Assembly: GCA_964418755.1 (NCBI GenBank) | Contig: CAYQNS010000023.1 | Location: 1 to 33,739 of the forward strand | Direction of reading: 5' to 3' | Length of the DNA stretch: 33,739 bases | DNA from: 4572-123 sp964418755 | GTDB taxonomy: Bacteria > Desulfobacterota > Desulfobacteria > Desulfobacterales > 4572-123 | Shown: positions 1 to 9,340 of the stretch, one piece after another | Numbering within the stretch: the stretch's first letter is position 1 | How the letters are laid out: the number at the start of each line of letters is the position of its first letter | The notes under the pieces: generated by a model | The model's database searches: none | Seen by the model: the letters and a program-made list of their open reading frames with translations, nothing else | What the model was told of the DNA's origin: nothing | Translations under genes and position numbers: made by a program

Positions 1-32
1 TACATTGATTATTGAGTTATTGCCAATTTTCT

Positions 33-54
33 ATTTTCAGTTTGTAAATTTCTG
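33..54 (-). repeat. 22-bp sequence shared with 11291-11312
   Basis: The reverse complement of 33-54 is identical to the plus strand at 11291-11312 (begins CAGAAATTTACAAACTG). Weak similarity continues for some bases beyond. One copy sits exactly where the ExeA-like frame loses family similarity; the other lies in non-coding DNA. Confidence 0.6.
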
Positions 55-273
55 ACAGATGACATCATCGCTTAGACTTTGAATTAATGAATTTATTAGA
101 GTTGTTTTTCCAGTACCGACATCTCCGGTCAATAATAGGAACCCTTTATTATCGAGAATTCCATATTTAAGCGTTGCTAATGCTTCTTTATGCTTTTCTC
201 CAAACCACATAAAATAAGGGTCTGAACTGATTTGAAACGGTTTTATTTTTAACTTATAAAATGAAGTGTACAT
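37..273 (-). pseudogene. ExeA/GspA-like AAA ATPase, N-terminal fragment
   Basis: The 78-residue product begins MYTSFYKLKIKPFQ, the usual start of ExeA/GspA-type ATPases (also found in exopolysaccharide and type II secretion loci), and has a Walker A motif GDVGTGKTT near residues 49-57. Family members are normally at least 260 residues, so the Walker B and later parts are missing. Family-like sequence ends at about SLSDDVIC, followed by four unrelated residues and a stop. The point where it ends coincides with a 22-bp sequence (33-54) that recurs at 11291-11312, which suggests truncation at a rearrangement boundary. No clear ribosome binding site precedes the ATG. It is probably a dead remnant. 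Confidence 0.7.
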
Positions 274-651
274 ATGAGTTAACTATAAATCATGAAAAAA
301 TAACATTTCAGGCAAGCCGTTTTATGCTTTCAATTCTGCGATAGGGAATAAATTCCAAAAAGCCCGCATGGAACAATACAAGGTATTTCTTTCGTAATGT
401 TCACTACTCGGGAAAGATGCAGGCGGGGGTTTGCATATCAGCCGCAGTTAAAAGGCACGGCGAATTGTACGAATTGGTCCTCCGGTTGTTAAAAATTCCC
501 GATTCGACGTATAAAATCTTCAGGGAAAGTGGTGGCAATTTAACAGTATCTGATTGAATTGAGAATCATTTTGTAAAATATTGCGAATATTATTTTAAAA
601 GCACGAAATGCAAATTTTCACATTCATTATTCTCTGTTCAGGATTCATAAC
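274..651. other. Non-coding stretch between ExeA remnant and formate dehydrogenase
   Basis: No convincing coding sequence, RNA gene or repeat was seen in these 378 bases. It is AT-rich towards 540-640. No clear intrinsic terminator was found for the formate dehydrogenase gene that ends at 652. Confidence 0.6.
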
Positions 652-3423
652 TCAATCCCCAACACCCTCCAGTTTCACCGCGCAGACCTTGAATTCCGGT
701 ATTCCGGAAACAGGATCCAGGGCCGCATTGGTCAGACGATTGGCCGCACTTTCGGCAAAATGAAATGGAATAAATACAGTACCGTTAACGGCCCGGTCTG
801 ATATTTTCACCCGGACGTTGATACTGCCCCGCCGGGATTTTATAGTTACCATTGCGCCATGCGACAGGTCATGCTTTTTGGCATCCGGCAGGGACATCTC
901 TACAAAAGACTCGGGGGCTCTGTTATTGAGTCCCTCTGACTTCCGGGTCATGGTGCCGGTGTGGTAGTGATAAAGGAGCCGGCCGGTGGTCAGGTAAAGG
1001 GGATACTCTTCATCGGGAACTTCAGCCGGCGCAATCCATTCTATTGCATGGAACAATCCCCTGCCCCTGGTAAACTGCCCAGTATGCAGAATCGGTGTTC
1101 CCGGATGTTCGGCAGTGGGACAGGGCCAGTGAATCCCTTCATTTTCAATCCGGCCATAGTCGATTCCGCCATACGAGGGGGTGACTTCGGCGATTTCCGC
1201 CATGATCTCGCCGGCATTTTCATAAGACATATCATAGCCCATGCGGGAGGATAGATCGCAGATAATCCGCCAGTCTTCTCTTGCCTGCCCCGGAGGATCG
1301 ATTGCTTTGCGTACCCGCTGGACCCGCCTTTCCGTATTGGTAAAAGTGCCCTGCTTTTCGGCAAAGCAGCAGGCCGGCAGTACCACATCTGCCTGCCTGG
1401 TGGTTTCCGTCATGAAAATATCCTGGACCACCATAAAATCAAGATTTTGAAAGGCTTTTTCTGCATGATTCAAATCAGGATCGGAAACCAGGGGATTTTC
1501 CCCTATGATATAAAGGGCTTTCAACTCCCCCTCAAGGGCCTTGGGAATCATTTGAGTGACCTGCAGACCCGGCATTGTCGGAAAGCCGGTAAACCCCCAG
1601 GCTTTTTCCATTCGCTTTGCAATGGCAAGATCCGCCACCGGTTGGTAACCGGTAACCACATTGGGCAGACCGCCCATGTCACAGGCCCCCTGAACGTTGT
1701 TCTGGCCCCGCAGCGGGTTGACGCCGCCGCCGGGAATACCCAAATTGCCGCAGAGCATGGACAGATTGGCCAGGGATTTCACATTATCCGTACCGGTGGT
1801 ATGCTGGGTAATACCCATGCAGTAAAGGATACTGGCCGCATTGGCATGGGCATACATTCTGGCGGCCTCTGTAAGCTGATGCGAGGGGATTCCGGTAATG
1901 CCTTCCACGAATTCCGGTGTATATTTTTCAACGATCGACCTTAATTCTTCAAACCCCTCCGTGCGGTTTTCCACAAAGGTCTTGTCGTAAAGATCCTCTT
2001 TTATAATCACATGCATCATGCCGTTGATCCAGGCAACGTCGGTTCCCAGGTTCGGTCGGATATGCCGGTGGGCAAAGTCGGCTATCTTGACTCGCCGTGG
2101 ATCCAGAACAATTAGTTTTGCTCCCTTGAACGTCACCGCCCTTTTTACAAAGGCGGAAAGTACCGGATGATTTTCAGTGGTATTGGAGCCGACAATCAGG
2201 ATCAAATCCGCCTGTTCAATATCTCCGATGGTATTTGTCATTGAACCACTTCCGAAAGCTGCGGCCAGACCGGCCACGGTGGAAGAATGTCAGAGACGGG
2301 CGCAGTGGTCGATGTTGTTGGTTTTAAGCGCCGCCCTTACGAATTTCTGGGCGATATAATTCTCTTCGTTGGTAACCCTGGCCGAAGTTAAAAAACCGAT
2401 GCTGTCCGAACCATGTTCATCCATTATGCCCTGCAGTTTCCCGGCCACATAATCAAGGGCTTCCTCCCATGTAGCGTCCCGGAATTCTCCATTTTCCTTG
2501 ATCAGCGGATGGGTCAGACGCTCGGGAGAGTTGATAAAATCATAACCGAACCTCCCCTTCACACAAAGGCTTCCGTAATTCGGCGCCGCCTCTTCCACCC
2601 CGGTAACCTTTACAACCTTGTTGTCTTTCACATGCAGATAAAGCTGGCATCCGACACCGCAATAGTTGCACGTCGTTCGAACCTTTTTCGTCTCCCACGG
2701 ACGAACCTTATACCGCGCATCTTTTTCGACCAGGGCGCCGACAGGACAGACCTGGACGCACTCACCGCAAAAAACACAATCGGAGTCCTTGAGGGGTTTG
2801 TCGTCTCCGGCAATAATTTTTGTCTGTAGACCGCTGTATCCGAATTTAATGGCGTTGTTCACCTGGACTTCATTGCAGGCCTGAACGCACCGGCCGCACT
2901 GAATGCATCTTGAAAAATCACGAATGATAAAAGGATTGGCGGTTTCCATAGGATAGGCGACTTTTGTTTCCAGAGCTTGGTCGCCGGTCACCTGGTAGCG
3001 GTAGGCAAGATCCTGAAGCCTGCAGTCCCCCCAGACCGGGCAAAGTTCGCTGCTCTCATCATCCTTTTGGACTCGCATCTGAAAATCCGTCCAGGTCTCT
3101 TCTCCGTGTCCACTGATTGCGCAATTATGGTTACCGGACGAAAGCATCAATTTTATGATCAGCTTCCTGGCCTCAACTACCCTTGATGATTCGGTTTGAA
3201 TAACCATATCACCGGACGCCGGGGTAGAACAGGAGGGCATCAGTTTATCCGCACCCTGGACCTCTACAACGCATATCCTGCATGAACCCACCGGGTTGGC
3301 ACCCTTTAAATAGCAAAGTGTCGGGATATCGATGTTGTTGCGCCGGGCAACTTCCAGTATCGTTTCTCCTGGTTCAAATGAAAATTCGTTACCGTTCATA
3401 ACAATGGTGGGCTGTGTATCCAT
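652..3423 (-). CDS. fdhA: Selenocysteine-containing formate dehydrogenase, catalytic subunit
   Basis: This is one gene read through an in-frame TGA (2290-2292); conceptual length is 923 residues with Sec378. Formate is oxidised to CO2 at a Mo/W-bis-MGD centre. Seen in order: plant-type 2Fe-2S domain (Cys37, 48, 51, 65), a NuoG-like His/Cys region (about 98-135), two 4Fe-4S clusters (Cys173/176/179/183 and 216/219/222/226), the proximal 4Fe-4S of the molybdopterin domain (Cys252/255/259/287), then the long molybdopterin oxidoreductase and dinucleotide-binding domains. The context HCARL-U-HSSTVAG is the family Sec site. An AAGGAGA box lies about 10 bases before the ATG at 3423. The N-terminal iron-sulfur array is typical of NAD(P)- or ferredoxin-linked soluble enzymes, but no NuoE/F-like partner is adjacent, so the electron acceptor is unknown. 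A gene caller that ignores Sec will split it in two. Confidence 0.95.
2261..2292 (-). promoter_or_regulatory. Sec UGA codon and bacterial SECIS hairpin
   Basis: In mRNA sense the UGA (2292-2290) is followed after 12 bases by a hairpin: GUGGCC, loop GGUCU, GGCCGC (2277-2261), with six pairs including one U-G. Position and the GGUCU loop resemble the E. coli fdhF SECIS element, which recruits SelB. The element lies inside the coding sequence. Confidence 0.85.
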
Positions 3424-3836
3424 GGCAGGAGCTTCTCCTTAAAGAATGATGCAGGCCGGCAGGCCGAGCATATTTAAATTTGCATAAAATTATCCGACAA
3501 TCTTTATTCATGCCTACTTATAAAAAATTCATGATTTTGTCAATCAAGTAAGGGCCGAGGGAAAAAATACTTTACGCTAACCCGTCTGCGTGCCTGCCTG
3601 TGCGGAGTACGCAGACAGGCAATGCACTGGGCAGACCCTGAATTAGTAAGAGCAGGATTACGATTACGGTAACTGTTCAACTTAGCCCAAACATTTGAGC
3701 AAGGCCCACCGATTGACAACATTTTGGATATTGATTTCAATTCTTTGTTTTTTCAACCATGAACCGATAACGGTAAGCCGTTATCGGTCACTTTTTCCTC
3801 TTGATAAAAATATTTTTTTTTTTTAAATTGGCGGGT
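3424..3836. other. Divergent intergenic region with hairpins
   Basis: This stretch separates the minus-strand formate dehydrogenase gene from the plus-strand methyltransferase and should hold both promoters. It contains a REP-like patch (3547-3574) resembling 7737-7765, an inverted repeat GTCTGCGT/ACGCAGAC (3584-3591 with 3609-3616), and the strong hairpin at 3763-3788. No supported gene was found. Confidence 0.5.
3763..3796 (+). terminator. Perfect 11-bp hairpin followed by T-rich tract
   Basis: ACCGATAACGG (3763-3773), loop TAAG, CCGTTATCGGT (3778-3788), then CACTTTTT. The shape is that of an intrinsic terminator on the plus strand, yet no plus-strand gene lies upstream. It could instead shield the methyltransferase from upstream transcription or be a protein-binding palindrome. 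Confidence 0.5.
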
Positions 3837-4583
3837 ATGGGCTATGTGTTTACTTTTAACGATGCTGTGAATCATGACAAGTGGTATGCCAGGCCGGGCA
3901 ACAGGGCTGTTTCAGCTTTGGAGAATCGTCTGATGCACGAAATGATGCAGCCGATCAGCGGCAAAACAGTACTTGACATCGGATGCGGCATCGGCATGGG
4001 AACCATGAGCCTGCTTGATGCCGGGCTGCAGGTAACCGGAATTGATCCATCGCCCTATATGATTGATATTGCAAAGAGTCATATTGGAAACAGGGTTGAT
4101 TTCCATCGCGGATTCGCAGAGGATCTTCCCTTTGATGACAATGAATTCAACTATTCCTGTCTGGGAACCACCCTGGAATTTGTCGAAAGTCCTCAAAGGG
4201 CTCTGGAAGAGGCGTTCCGGGTCACCCGCGACAAAATATTTATAGGAGTACTCAATCGATATGCAATTAAAGGCATCCAGCGCCGGGTCAAAGGTATATT
4301 TGCCACGACGATCTATAACCGCGCACGTTTTTTCAGCATCTGGGAAATAAAACAGATGATCCGCTCCATACTGGGGGATGTTCCCGTATCTTGGCAAAGT
4401 ATCTGCCATTTTCCGAATCCGATGAACCCTTTTATCTGCCGGATGGTACAATCTAAAATGGTGCAAAAAAACCCCTTTGGTACATTTATGGGTATCACTG
4501 TAATACCGATGCCCAGGTTCAGAAGCCGTCCGCTGGCTTTAAAATATCATGCAAAAGCCAAACAGGAAACCGTTGTCGGATAG
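3837..4583 (+). CDS. Class I SAM-dependent methyltransferase
   Basis: The 248-residue protein has the Methyltransf_11-type Rossmann core: motif I LDIGCGIGMGT, an acidic residue after strand 2 in VTGIDPSP, and a later AEDLPFDDNEF segment. The substrate cannot be told. The ATG at 3837 (MGYVFTFNDAVNHDKWY) is preferred over a TTG at 3801, whose extension would be encoded by an A/T homopolymer-rich run unlike a protein start. The C-terminal half (about residues 150-248) is not diagnostic. The gene stands alone, 169 bases before the AmrS gene, and the two could share a transcript. Confidence 0.85.
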   Translation: MGYVFTFNDAVNHDKWYARPGNRAVSALENRLMHEMMQPISGKTVLDIGCGIGMGTMSLLDAGLQVTGIDPSPYMIDIAKSHIGNRVDFHRGFAEDLPFDDNEFNYSCLGTTLEFVESPQRALEEAFRVTRDKIFIGVLNRYAIKGIQRRVKGIFATTIYNRARFFSIWEIKQMIRSILGDVPVSWQSICHFPNPMNPFICRMVQSKMVQKNPFGTFMGITVIPMPRFRSRPLALKYHAKAKQETVVG

Positions 4584-4752
4584 CCAATACTATACGCCAC
4601 AAAAAGGATGGAAGGGATTGAATAGTAAAAATTTGTGGTATCGTTGCGCTCTGTCTTTTTATAAATAAAATCGATAGCATTCCGTAATTTTTTCACTCTT
4701 CAATCTTCACTTTTCACTTATCATAGGGTCACCTTTCAGAGGGTCATTGCTC

Positions 4753-5772
4753 ATGGAAGCTTATCTTTACGAAGTGTTGCAAAACAAGGCTGTACAATGT
4801 AATTTATGCCATCACCGCTGTATTATAACCGATGGCAAACGCGGAATCTGCAATGTTCGCGAAAACAGGGGCGGAACTCTGAAGACATTGGTATACGGCA
4901 AGATTGTTGCCGGCCATGTCGACCCTGTCGAAAAAAAACCGATTTATCACATGATGCCCGGAAGCCGATCCTATTCCATTGCAACGGTGGGGTGCAATTT
5001 TAAATGCCGTTTTTGCCAGAATGCTGATATTGCTCAAATGCCCGCTGACCGCTCCGGCCTGGTACCGGGAGAAAATTTTACTCCCCGGGATATTGTGTCC
5101 CAGGCACTGAAAAATCATTGCCAAAGTATTGCCTACACCTATACCGAGCCAACGATCTTTTTTGAGTATGCCCTGGAAACCGCCAGGCTGGCTCGCGCAA
5201 AAGGCCTGAAGAACATATTTGTCACCAACGGCTACATGACGCCGGAAGCCATTGAAATGGCATCTGAGTTCATAGATGCCGCCAATGTCGATTTAAAAGC
5301 ATTCAACGACAGCTTTTATAAAAAATACTGCTCTGCCCGACTGGCCCCGGTCATGGAAACACTCAAACACATGAAAACCGCCGGTATTTGGATTGAGGTA
5401 ACCACTCTGCTGATTCCCGGACTGAATGACGACGAGCATGAAATTGCAGCGCTGGCCGAATTTATTGCCGATTCCCTGGGCCGTGAAACCCCATGGCATA
5501 TCAGTCGCTTTCATCCGGCCTACCGTCTTTTGGACACCCCTTTAACACCGGTTGAAAGCCTGACTGCGGCCTTTAAAATTGGTAAAAATGCCGGACTTAA
5601 ATATGTTTATATCGGAAATGTAGCCACAAAAAACGGGTCTGACACATTTTGCAGCAACTGCGGAACAACTGTGATCGACCGCAAAGGATATACGGTCCGG
5701 TGTAACATGACCGGCGACGGGCGATGTCCTCACTGTAACGAAAAAATTCATGGCATAGGATTATCATCCTGA
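4753..5772 (+). CDS. amrS: AmmeMemoRadiSam system radical SAM enzyme (AmrS)
   Basis: The 339-residue protein carries the radical SAM signature CNFKCRFCQN and the family's N-terminal CNLCHHRC cysteines, with a C-terminal zinc-ribbon-like tail (CSNCG ... CPHC). The motif TYTEPTIFFEY is typical of this family, formerly annotated as pyruvate-formate-lyase-activating-like. Family members occur with AmmeMemoRadiSam proteins, which are absent here, and the physiological substrate is unsettled. The ATG at 4753 is preceded by GAGGG at a plausible distance; a TTG two codons earlier is less likely. A weak terminator follows. Confidence 0.9.
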   Translation: MEAYLYEVLQNKAVQCNLCHHRCIITDGKRGICNVRENRGGTLKTLVYGKIVAGHVDPVEKKPIYHMMPGSRSYSIATVGCNFKCRFCQNADIAQMPADRSGLVPGENFTPRDIVSQALKNHCQSIAYTYTEPTIFFEYALETARLARAKGLKNIFVTNGYMTPEAIEMASEFIDAANVDLKAFNDSFYKKYCSARLAPVMETLKHMKTAGIWIEVTTLLIPGLNDDEHEIAALAEFIADSLGRETPWHISRFHPAYRLLDTPLTPVESLTAAFKIGKNAGLKYVYIGNVATKNGSDTFCSNCGTTVIDRKGYTVRCNMTGDGRCPHCNEKIHGIGLSS

Positions 5773-5783
5773 ATCTGTCCATA

Positions 5784-5804
5784 GGCAGTACTTCTGCCCC
5801 TTTT
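5784..5804 (+). terminator. Possible weak intrinsic terminator after amrS
   Basis: GGCAG, five-base loop TACTT, CTGCC, then CC and TTTT. The stem has only five pairs, so termination may be inefficient. Confidence 0.35.
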
Positions 5805-6101
5805 ATTCCATAAACTTCCGCTCGTAAACGATTTTTCGACCACAGGAAATATTGAATCAAAATCTACCGTTTAAAAAATAACAGTGGACAGAATCTTGCT
5901 TTCATATTATATTACCAGCTGTATAAAAGATCGATGTTTATCCTATTAGTATTACGAAGAGGTCATAACACAAATCCGGGCGACTACCTCATTTTGCGCG
6001 ATTCCATAATCTGCACGCATCGAAGACAGGCCCTGTCAAAGACCACAAAAACAAATGATCCAATAAAATAACCTTTAACAGGTAAAAGCAATCCGGTAAT
6101 A
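5805..6101. other. Intergenic region upstream of the hybrid kinase
   Basis: Nothing firm was found. An open frame of 45 codons (5934-6071, product begins MFILLVLRRG) is present but has no recognisable family and no good ribosome binding site, so it is not called as a gene. Confidence 0.4.
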
Positions 6102-7694
6102 ATGACAAAAACTATCTCTTCTCTCAAAAAGGCAAACCCGCCGCCGCAAACCGTTAAAACTTACCGCGATACAATCAACCATATACCGGAAGGTTATTTT
6201 GAGGTCGATCTGGCAGGCACCCTTGTGTTTGTCAGCAGACCGTTGTGTGAACTTGTCGGTCTCCCCGAAAATAAATTGCTGAATCTGGATAACCGTGAAT
6301 ATACATCCCCTGCAACTGCAAAAAAAATGTACCGGATCTTCAACCGGATGTATAAAACCGGCAAACCGGCGATCATTGAAGATTACCGGGTCCGGAAAGA
6401 CGACAAAGTCATGTACCTGGAAATTTCGGCGTCTCTGATCAGAGACAAAAACGGGCATCCTGCCGGTTTCAAGGGACTGGTACGAAATGTCTCCGATCGC
6501 ATACAGGCTGAAAAACAAAACAAAGACCTGCAATTGAAAATTCAGGAAACCCGGCGCCTGGAGTCAATCGGCACCCTAGCTGGCGGTATTGCCCATGATT
6601 TTAATAACTTGCTCATGGCAATGCAGGGGAATGTATCACTCATGCTCCTCACCACGGACAAAGATCACCCGCATTATACAAAACTGAATACCATCGAACA
6701 ATTGATTACCAGCGGTGCCGATCTGACCAAAAAGCTGCTTGGATTTGCCAGGGGCGGAAAATACGAGCCGCATCCTCTGAGTATCAATGCCGTTGTTAAA
6801 AGCTCCGCCCTCATGTTCAGCCGTACACGCAAAGAAATTACAATCCAGGAAAATTTTCAGGAGGATCTATGGACCATAAATGCCGACCAGGGACAGCTCG
6901 ATCTGATACTGCTGAATTTATATGTCAATGCGGCCCAGGCCATGCCCCAGGGGGGAACGCTTTCCATTGCAACCTGCAATGTTGTTCTTGCTGAAAAAGA
7001 TGTTCAGCCGTTTTCAGTCAATCCCGGCAAATACGTCAGGCTGTCCATCGGCGACACCGGCATTGGAATGGATGAAGAAACCCGGCAGAGAATATTCGAA
7101 CCTTTTTTTTCAACCCGCGAAAGGGGTCGAGGGACGGGACTGAGCCTGGCTTCAGTCCATGGCATCATCAGAAATCATGGTGGCTTTATCAAAGTTGAAA
7201 GCAAGCCTGACATTGGCACCACCTTTCAAATTTTTCTACCGGCTAAAAAAAAGGAATCCCCCACAGACGCACAGATGGAGAACGATACAGATGAAAAGCA
7301 TGCCCACGATACATCGTTCCAGGAAGATACAACCATCCTGATGGTTGATGATGAGGATATTGTGGCCGAGGTGGGTTCCCTGATGCTGAAGAGTCTTGGT
7401 TATCATGTAATCACCGCCAAAAGCGGCTTGGAGGCCATAGAACTATATAAAGCCAATATGGGCAAAATAACGCTGGTCATTCTGGATATGATCATGCCGA
7501 AACTCAGCGGCGGCCAGACATTTGACCGGTTAAAAAAAATCGATCCGGATGTCAACGTCCTGCTTTCGAGCGGATACAGCATCAACGATCAGGCCAGGCA
7601 AATACTGCAAAAGGGTTGTAAAGAGTTTATTCAAAAGCCCTTTAATATGGAAAGATTGTCAACAAAAATACAAAAAGTCCTGAATCAGATTTGA
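6102..7694 (+). CDS. PAS-sensor histidine kinase with C-terminal receiver domain
   Basis: The 530-residue cytoplasmic hybrid kinase has no transmembrane segment. A PAS domain spans about residues 20-135. The H-box GGIAHDFNNLL has His165, in the style of NtrB-like kinases. The HATPase part shows the N box (LYVNAAQAM, about 273-281), G1 DTGIGMD and G2 GRGTGLSLA. The receiver (about 411-530) has the acidic pair VDDED, phospho-acceptor Asp462 and Lys512 in QKPF. There is no DNA-binding output domain and no neighbouring regulator, so the partner is unknown. The signal is probably a soluble ligand or redox cue sensed by PAS. Confidence 0.93.
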   Translation: MTKTISSLKKANPPPQTVKTYRDTINHIPEGYFEVDLAGTLVFVSRPLCELVGLPENKLLNLDNREYTSPATAKKMYRIFNRMYKTGKPAIIEDYRVRKDDKVMYLEISASLIRDKNGHPAGFKGLVRNVSDRIQAEKQNKDLQLKIQETRRLESIGTLAGGIAHDFNNLLMAMQGNVSLMLLTTDKDHPHYTKLNTIEQLITSGADLTKKLLGFARGGKYEPHPLSINAVVKSSALMFSRTRKEITIQENFQEDLWTINADQGQLDLILLNLYVNAAQAMPQGGTLSIATCNVVLAEKDVQPFSVNPGKYVRLSIGDTGIGMDEETRQRIFEPFFSTRERGRGTGLSLASVHGIIRNHGGFIKVESKPDIGTTFQIFLPAKKKESPTDAQMENDTDEKHAHDTSFQEDTTILMVDDEDIVAEVGSLMLKSLGYHVITAKSGLEAIELYKANMGKITLVILDMIMPKLSGGQTFDRLKKIDPDVNVLLSSGYSINDQARQILQKGCKEFIQKPFNMERLSTKIQKVLNQI

Positions 7695-7737
7695 CATCCA
7701 CCCATTTCTCCGCTCGCACAAAACCATCCCCAAACAG

Positions 7738-7794
7738 TAAGGGCCGCGGAAAAAATAATTTACCCCATCTTACTTATTATTTCCCACGACCCCT
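7738..7794. terminator. Imperfect palindrome between convergent genes, REP-like
   Basis: TAAGGGCCGCGGAAAAAATAA at the left is matched imperfectly by the reverse complement of TTATTATTTCCCACGACCCC at the right. It lies between the ends of the hybrid kinase and the stress protein gene and may act as a bidirectional terminator. The left arm resembles 3547-3574, and the same core recurs near 29422, so it is probably a dispersed repeat. Confidence 0.5.
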
Positions 7795-7809
7795 ATTTCT
7801 ATGAATCAT

Positions 7810-8304
7810 TTATTCGGAGGCTATCCGTTTTCGCAGCCGGCGGGAGCTCTTTTCATCCCTGTAGGATAAAATCGGTACCGGCGATTTGCGGAACATTTTT
7901 TCAGCCACCGACCCCACCAGTATATTTTTGAGATCCGTGCGGCCTTTAACCCCCATGACAAGTAAATCGACATTTTCCTCGAGCGTAAGCTTCAGCAGTT
8001 CTTCAATGGGATGGCCCGTTTTGAAGACAACCCGAATGTTCTCTTTGGTGCAGGGGGATTTGTCGAGAATCTCCTGCAGCTTCTTTTTTCTTTCTTCCTT
8101 GATGCCCTGTATATAATGCTCGCCATTGACCTCGTACCCAAGGGAAGAGATCGCCGCTACAGCATCAACGTCTTTGGAATTGATTATGCTGGCGATGAAC
8201 AGCTCGGCACCAAGGCTTTCGGCCAGGCTTACCGCATAATCGAATGTTCCCTGGGCATAGTCCGTGAACCCCAGGGCTACCATAATTTTGTTAATTTGTT
8301 TCAT
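7810..8304 (-). CDS. Universal stress protein (UspA family)
   Basis: The 164-residue single-domain Usp begins MKQINKIMVALGFTD and ends with the ATP-binding pattern GVKGRTDLKNILVGSVAEKM, matching the G-2x-G-9x-G(S/T) signature. The ATG at 8304 is preceded by AGGGAAAG and is preferred over a TTG at 8322. It lies 36 bases downstream of the TRAP permease remnant on the same strand. Usp proteins encoded with TRAP transporters (such as TeaD) are known to modulate transport, so a regulatory role for this transporter is likely. It may now be orphaned, because the permease appears truncated. Confidence 0.9.
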   Translation of the reverse strand: MKQINKIMVALGFTDYAQGTFDYAVSLAESLGAELFIASIINSKDVDAVAAISSLGYEVNGEHYIQGIKEERKKKLQEILDKSPCTKENIRVVFKTGHPIEELLKLTLEENVDLLVMGVKGRTDLKNILVGSVAEKMFRKSPVPILSYRDEKSSRRLRKRIASE

Positions 8305-8340
8305 ATCGCTTTCCCTTGTCAATTGACAAATCCATCAATA

Positions 8341-9331
8341 TTAGATTGCCGGAGCCGGAACATCCTTCGGGATGCGGGGTCTTTGCATCAGATAAACCAG
8401 TCCGAAAATGGCTAGACCAATGGGATAGGCCCAGTAACGCTGTTCATGGGGAATTCCGAGCCAGGATGAAATCAGGTCCGGTCGGAACAGGGTCAGGGTA
8501 ACAGCCAGCAAAAATGGGACTTCCCAGATTTTAACCCGGGCCACGAACCATCCCTGCGTTGCCGAAGCAAATGCAAAATTGCCCATGCAGGCCATCAAAA
8601 ATATCAGGATGCCCTGGGACCAGCTATGGATGTTATGCAGAATCAGATCAGCATTAAAGATAAACATGAACGGCAAAATTGCCGTCCGAATGTCATACAT
8701 AAAGCCCTGAATACCCGTGGCAATCGGCGACGACTTGGCAATGGCAGCCGCCGCATAGGCGGCCAGCCCCACCGGCGGTGTATCATCCGCCAGAATACCA
8801 AAATAAAAGCAGAACAGATGGGCGGACATGAGCGGTACGATAAAATCGTTCATACCACCTATAGTCACGATGGCCGGCGCTGTCAGGGATGCCATGACGA
8901 TATAGGTTGCGGTTGTGGGGAGTCCCATACCGATGATCAGGCTGGCCAGCGCTGTAATCACCAGCATAAGGAAAATATTGCCCATGGACAGCGTGTCGAT
9001 AATGGCGGTAATTAACTGGCCAAGTCCCAGTGCCACAACACCGACAATAATACCGGCGGCCGCAGTGGCCAGGGCTACGGAAACCATATTCCGAGCGCCG
9101 GATGCCAATGCAGAAAAAATATCGACGATGCCCTGCTTGAACGCGGACCCGATAGGCTCATTTTTAAAATAGGCTTTGACGGGCTGTTGAAAAAACATGA
9201 CGAGGGCCATGAGTAGGGTGGCACGAAAAGCGGCCATTTCCGGTGAATGCCGTACAATAATCAGTTCGTACAGCAGCAGGGCCAGGGGGATGAGATAATG
9301 GGCACCGGCAACAAGGGTTTTAAAAAAATTC
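8341..9331 (-). pseudogene. TAXI-type TRAP transporter fused permease, 5'-truncated
   Basis: The region encodes the C-terminal half of a DctM-like permease with many hydrophobic helices and the family motif LIIGMGLPTTATYI. The first ATG is at 9237 (298 residues), but family-like sequence continues upstream in frame (KTLVAGAHYLIPLALLLYEL) to about 9331, where an in-frame TGA lies across the end of the binding-protein gene. Fused permeases of this family are usually over 600 residues, so the DctQ-like part and the first half of DctM are missing. The remnant joins the TAXI gene within about 15 bases, consistent with an internal deletion. Transport activity is doubtful. Confidence 0.75.
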
Positions 9332-9340
9332 GGCCTTTGT

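Noticed and set aside
3540..3740. Minus-strand open frame of 66 codons upstream of the methyltransferase
   Set aside because: It runs through an inverted repeat and a REP-like patch, has no ribosome binding site and no family resemblance.
5934..6071. Small protein of 45 residues upstream of the hybrid kinase
   Set aside because: No ribosome binding site and no recognisable family; too short to support.
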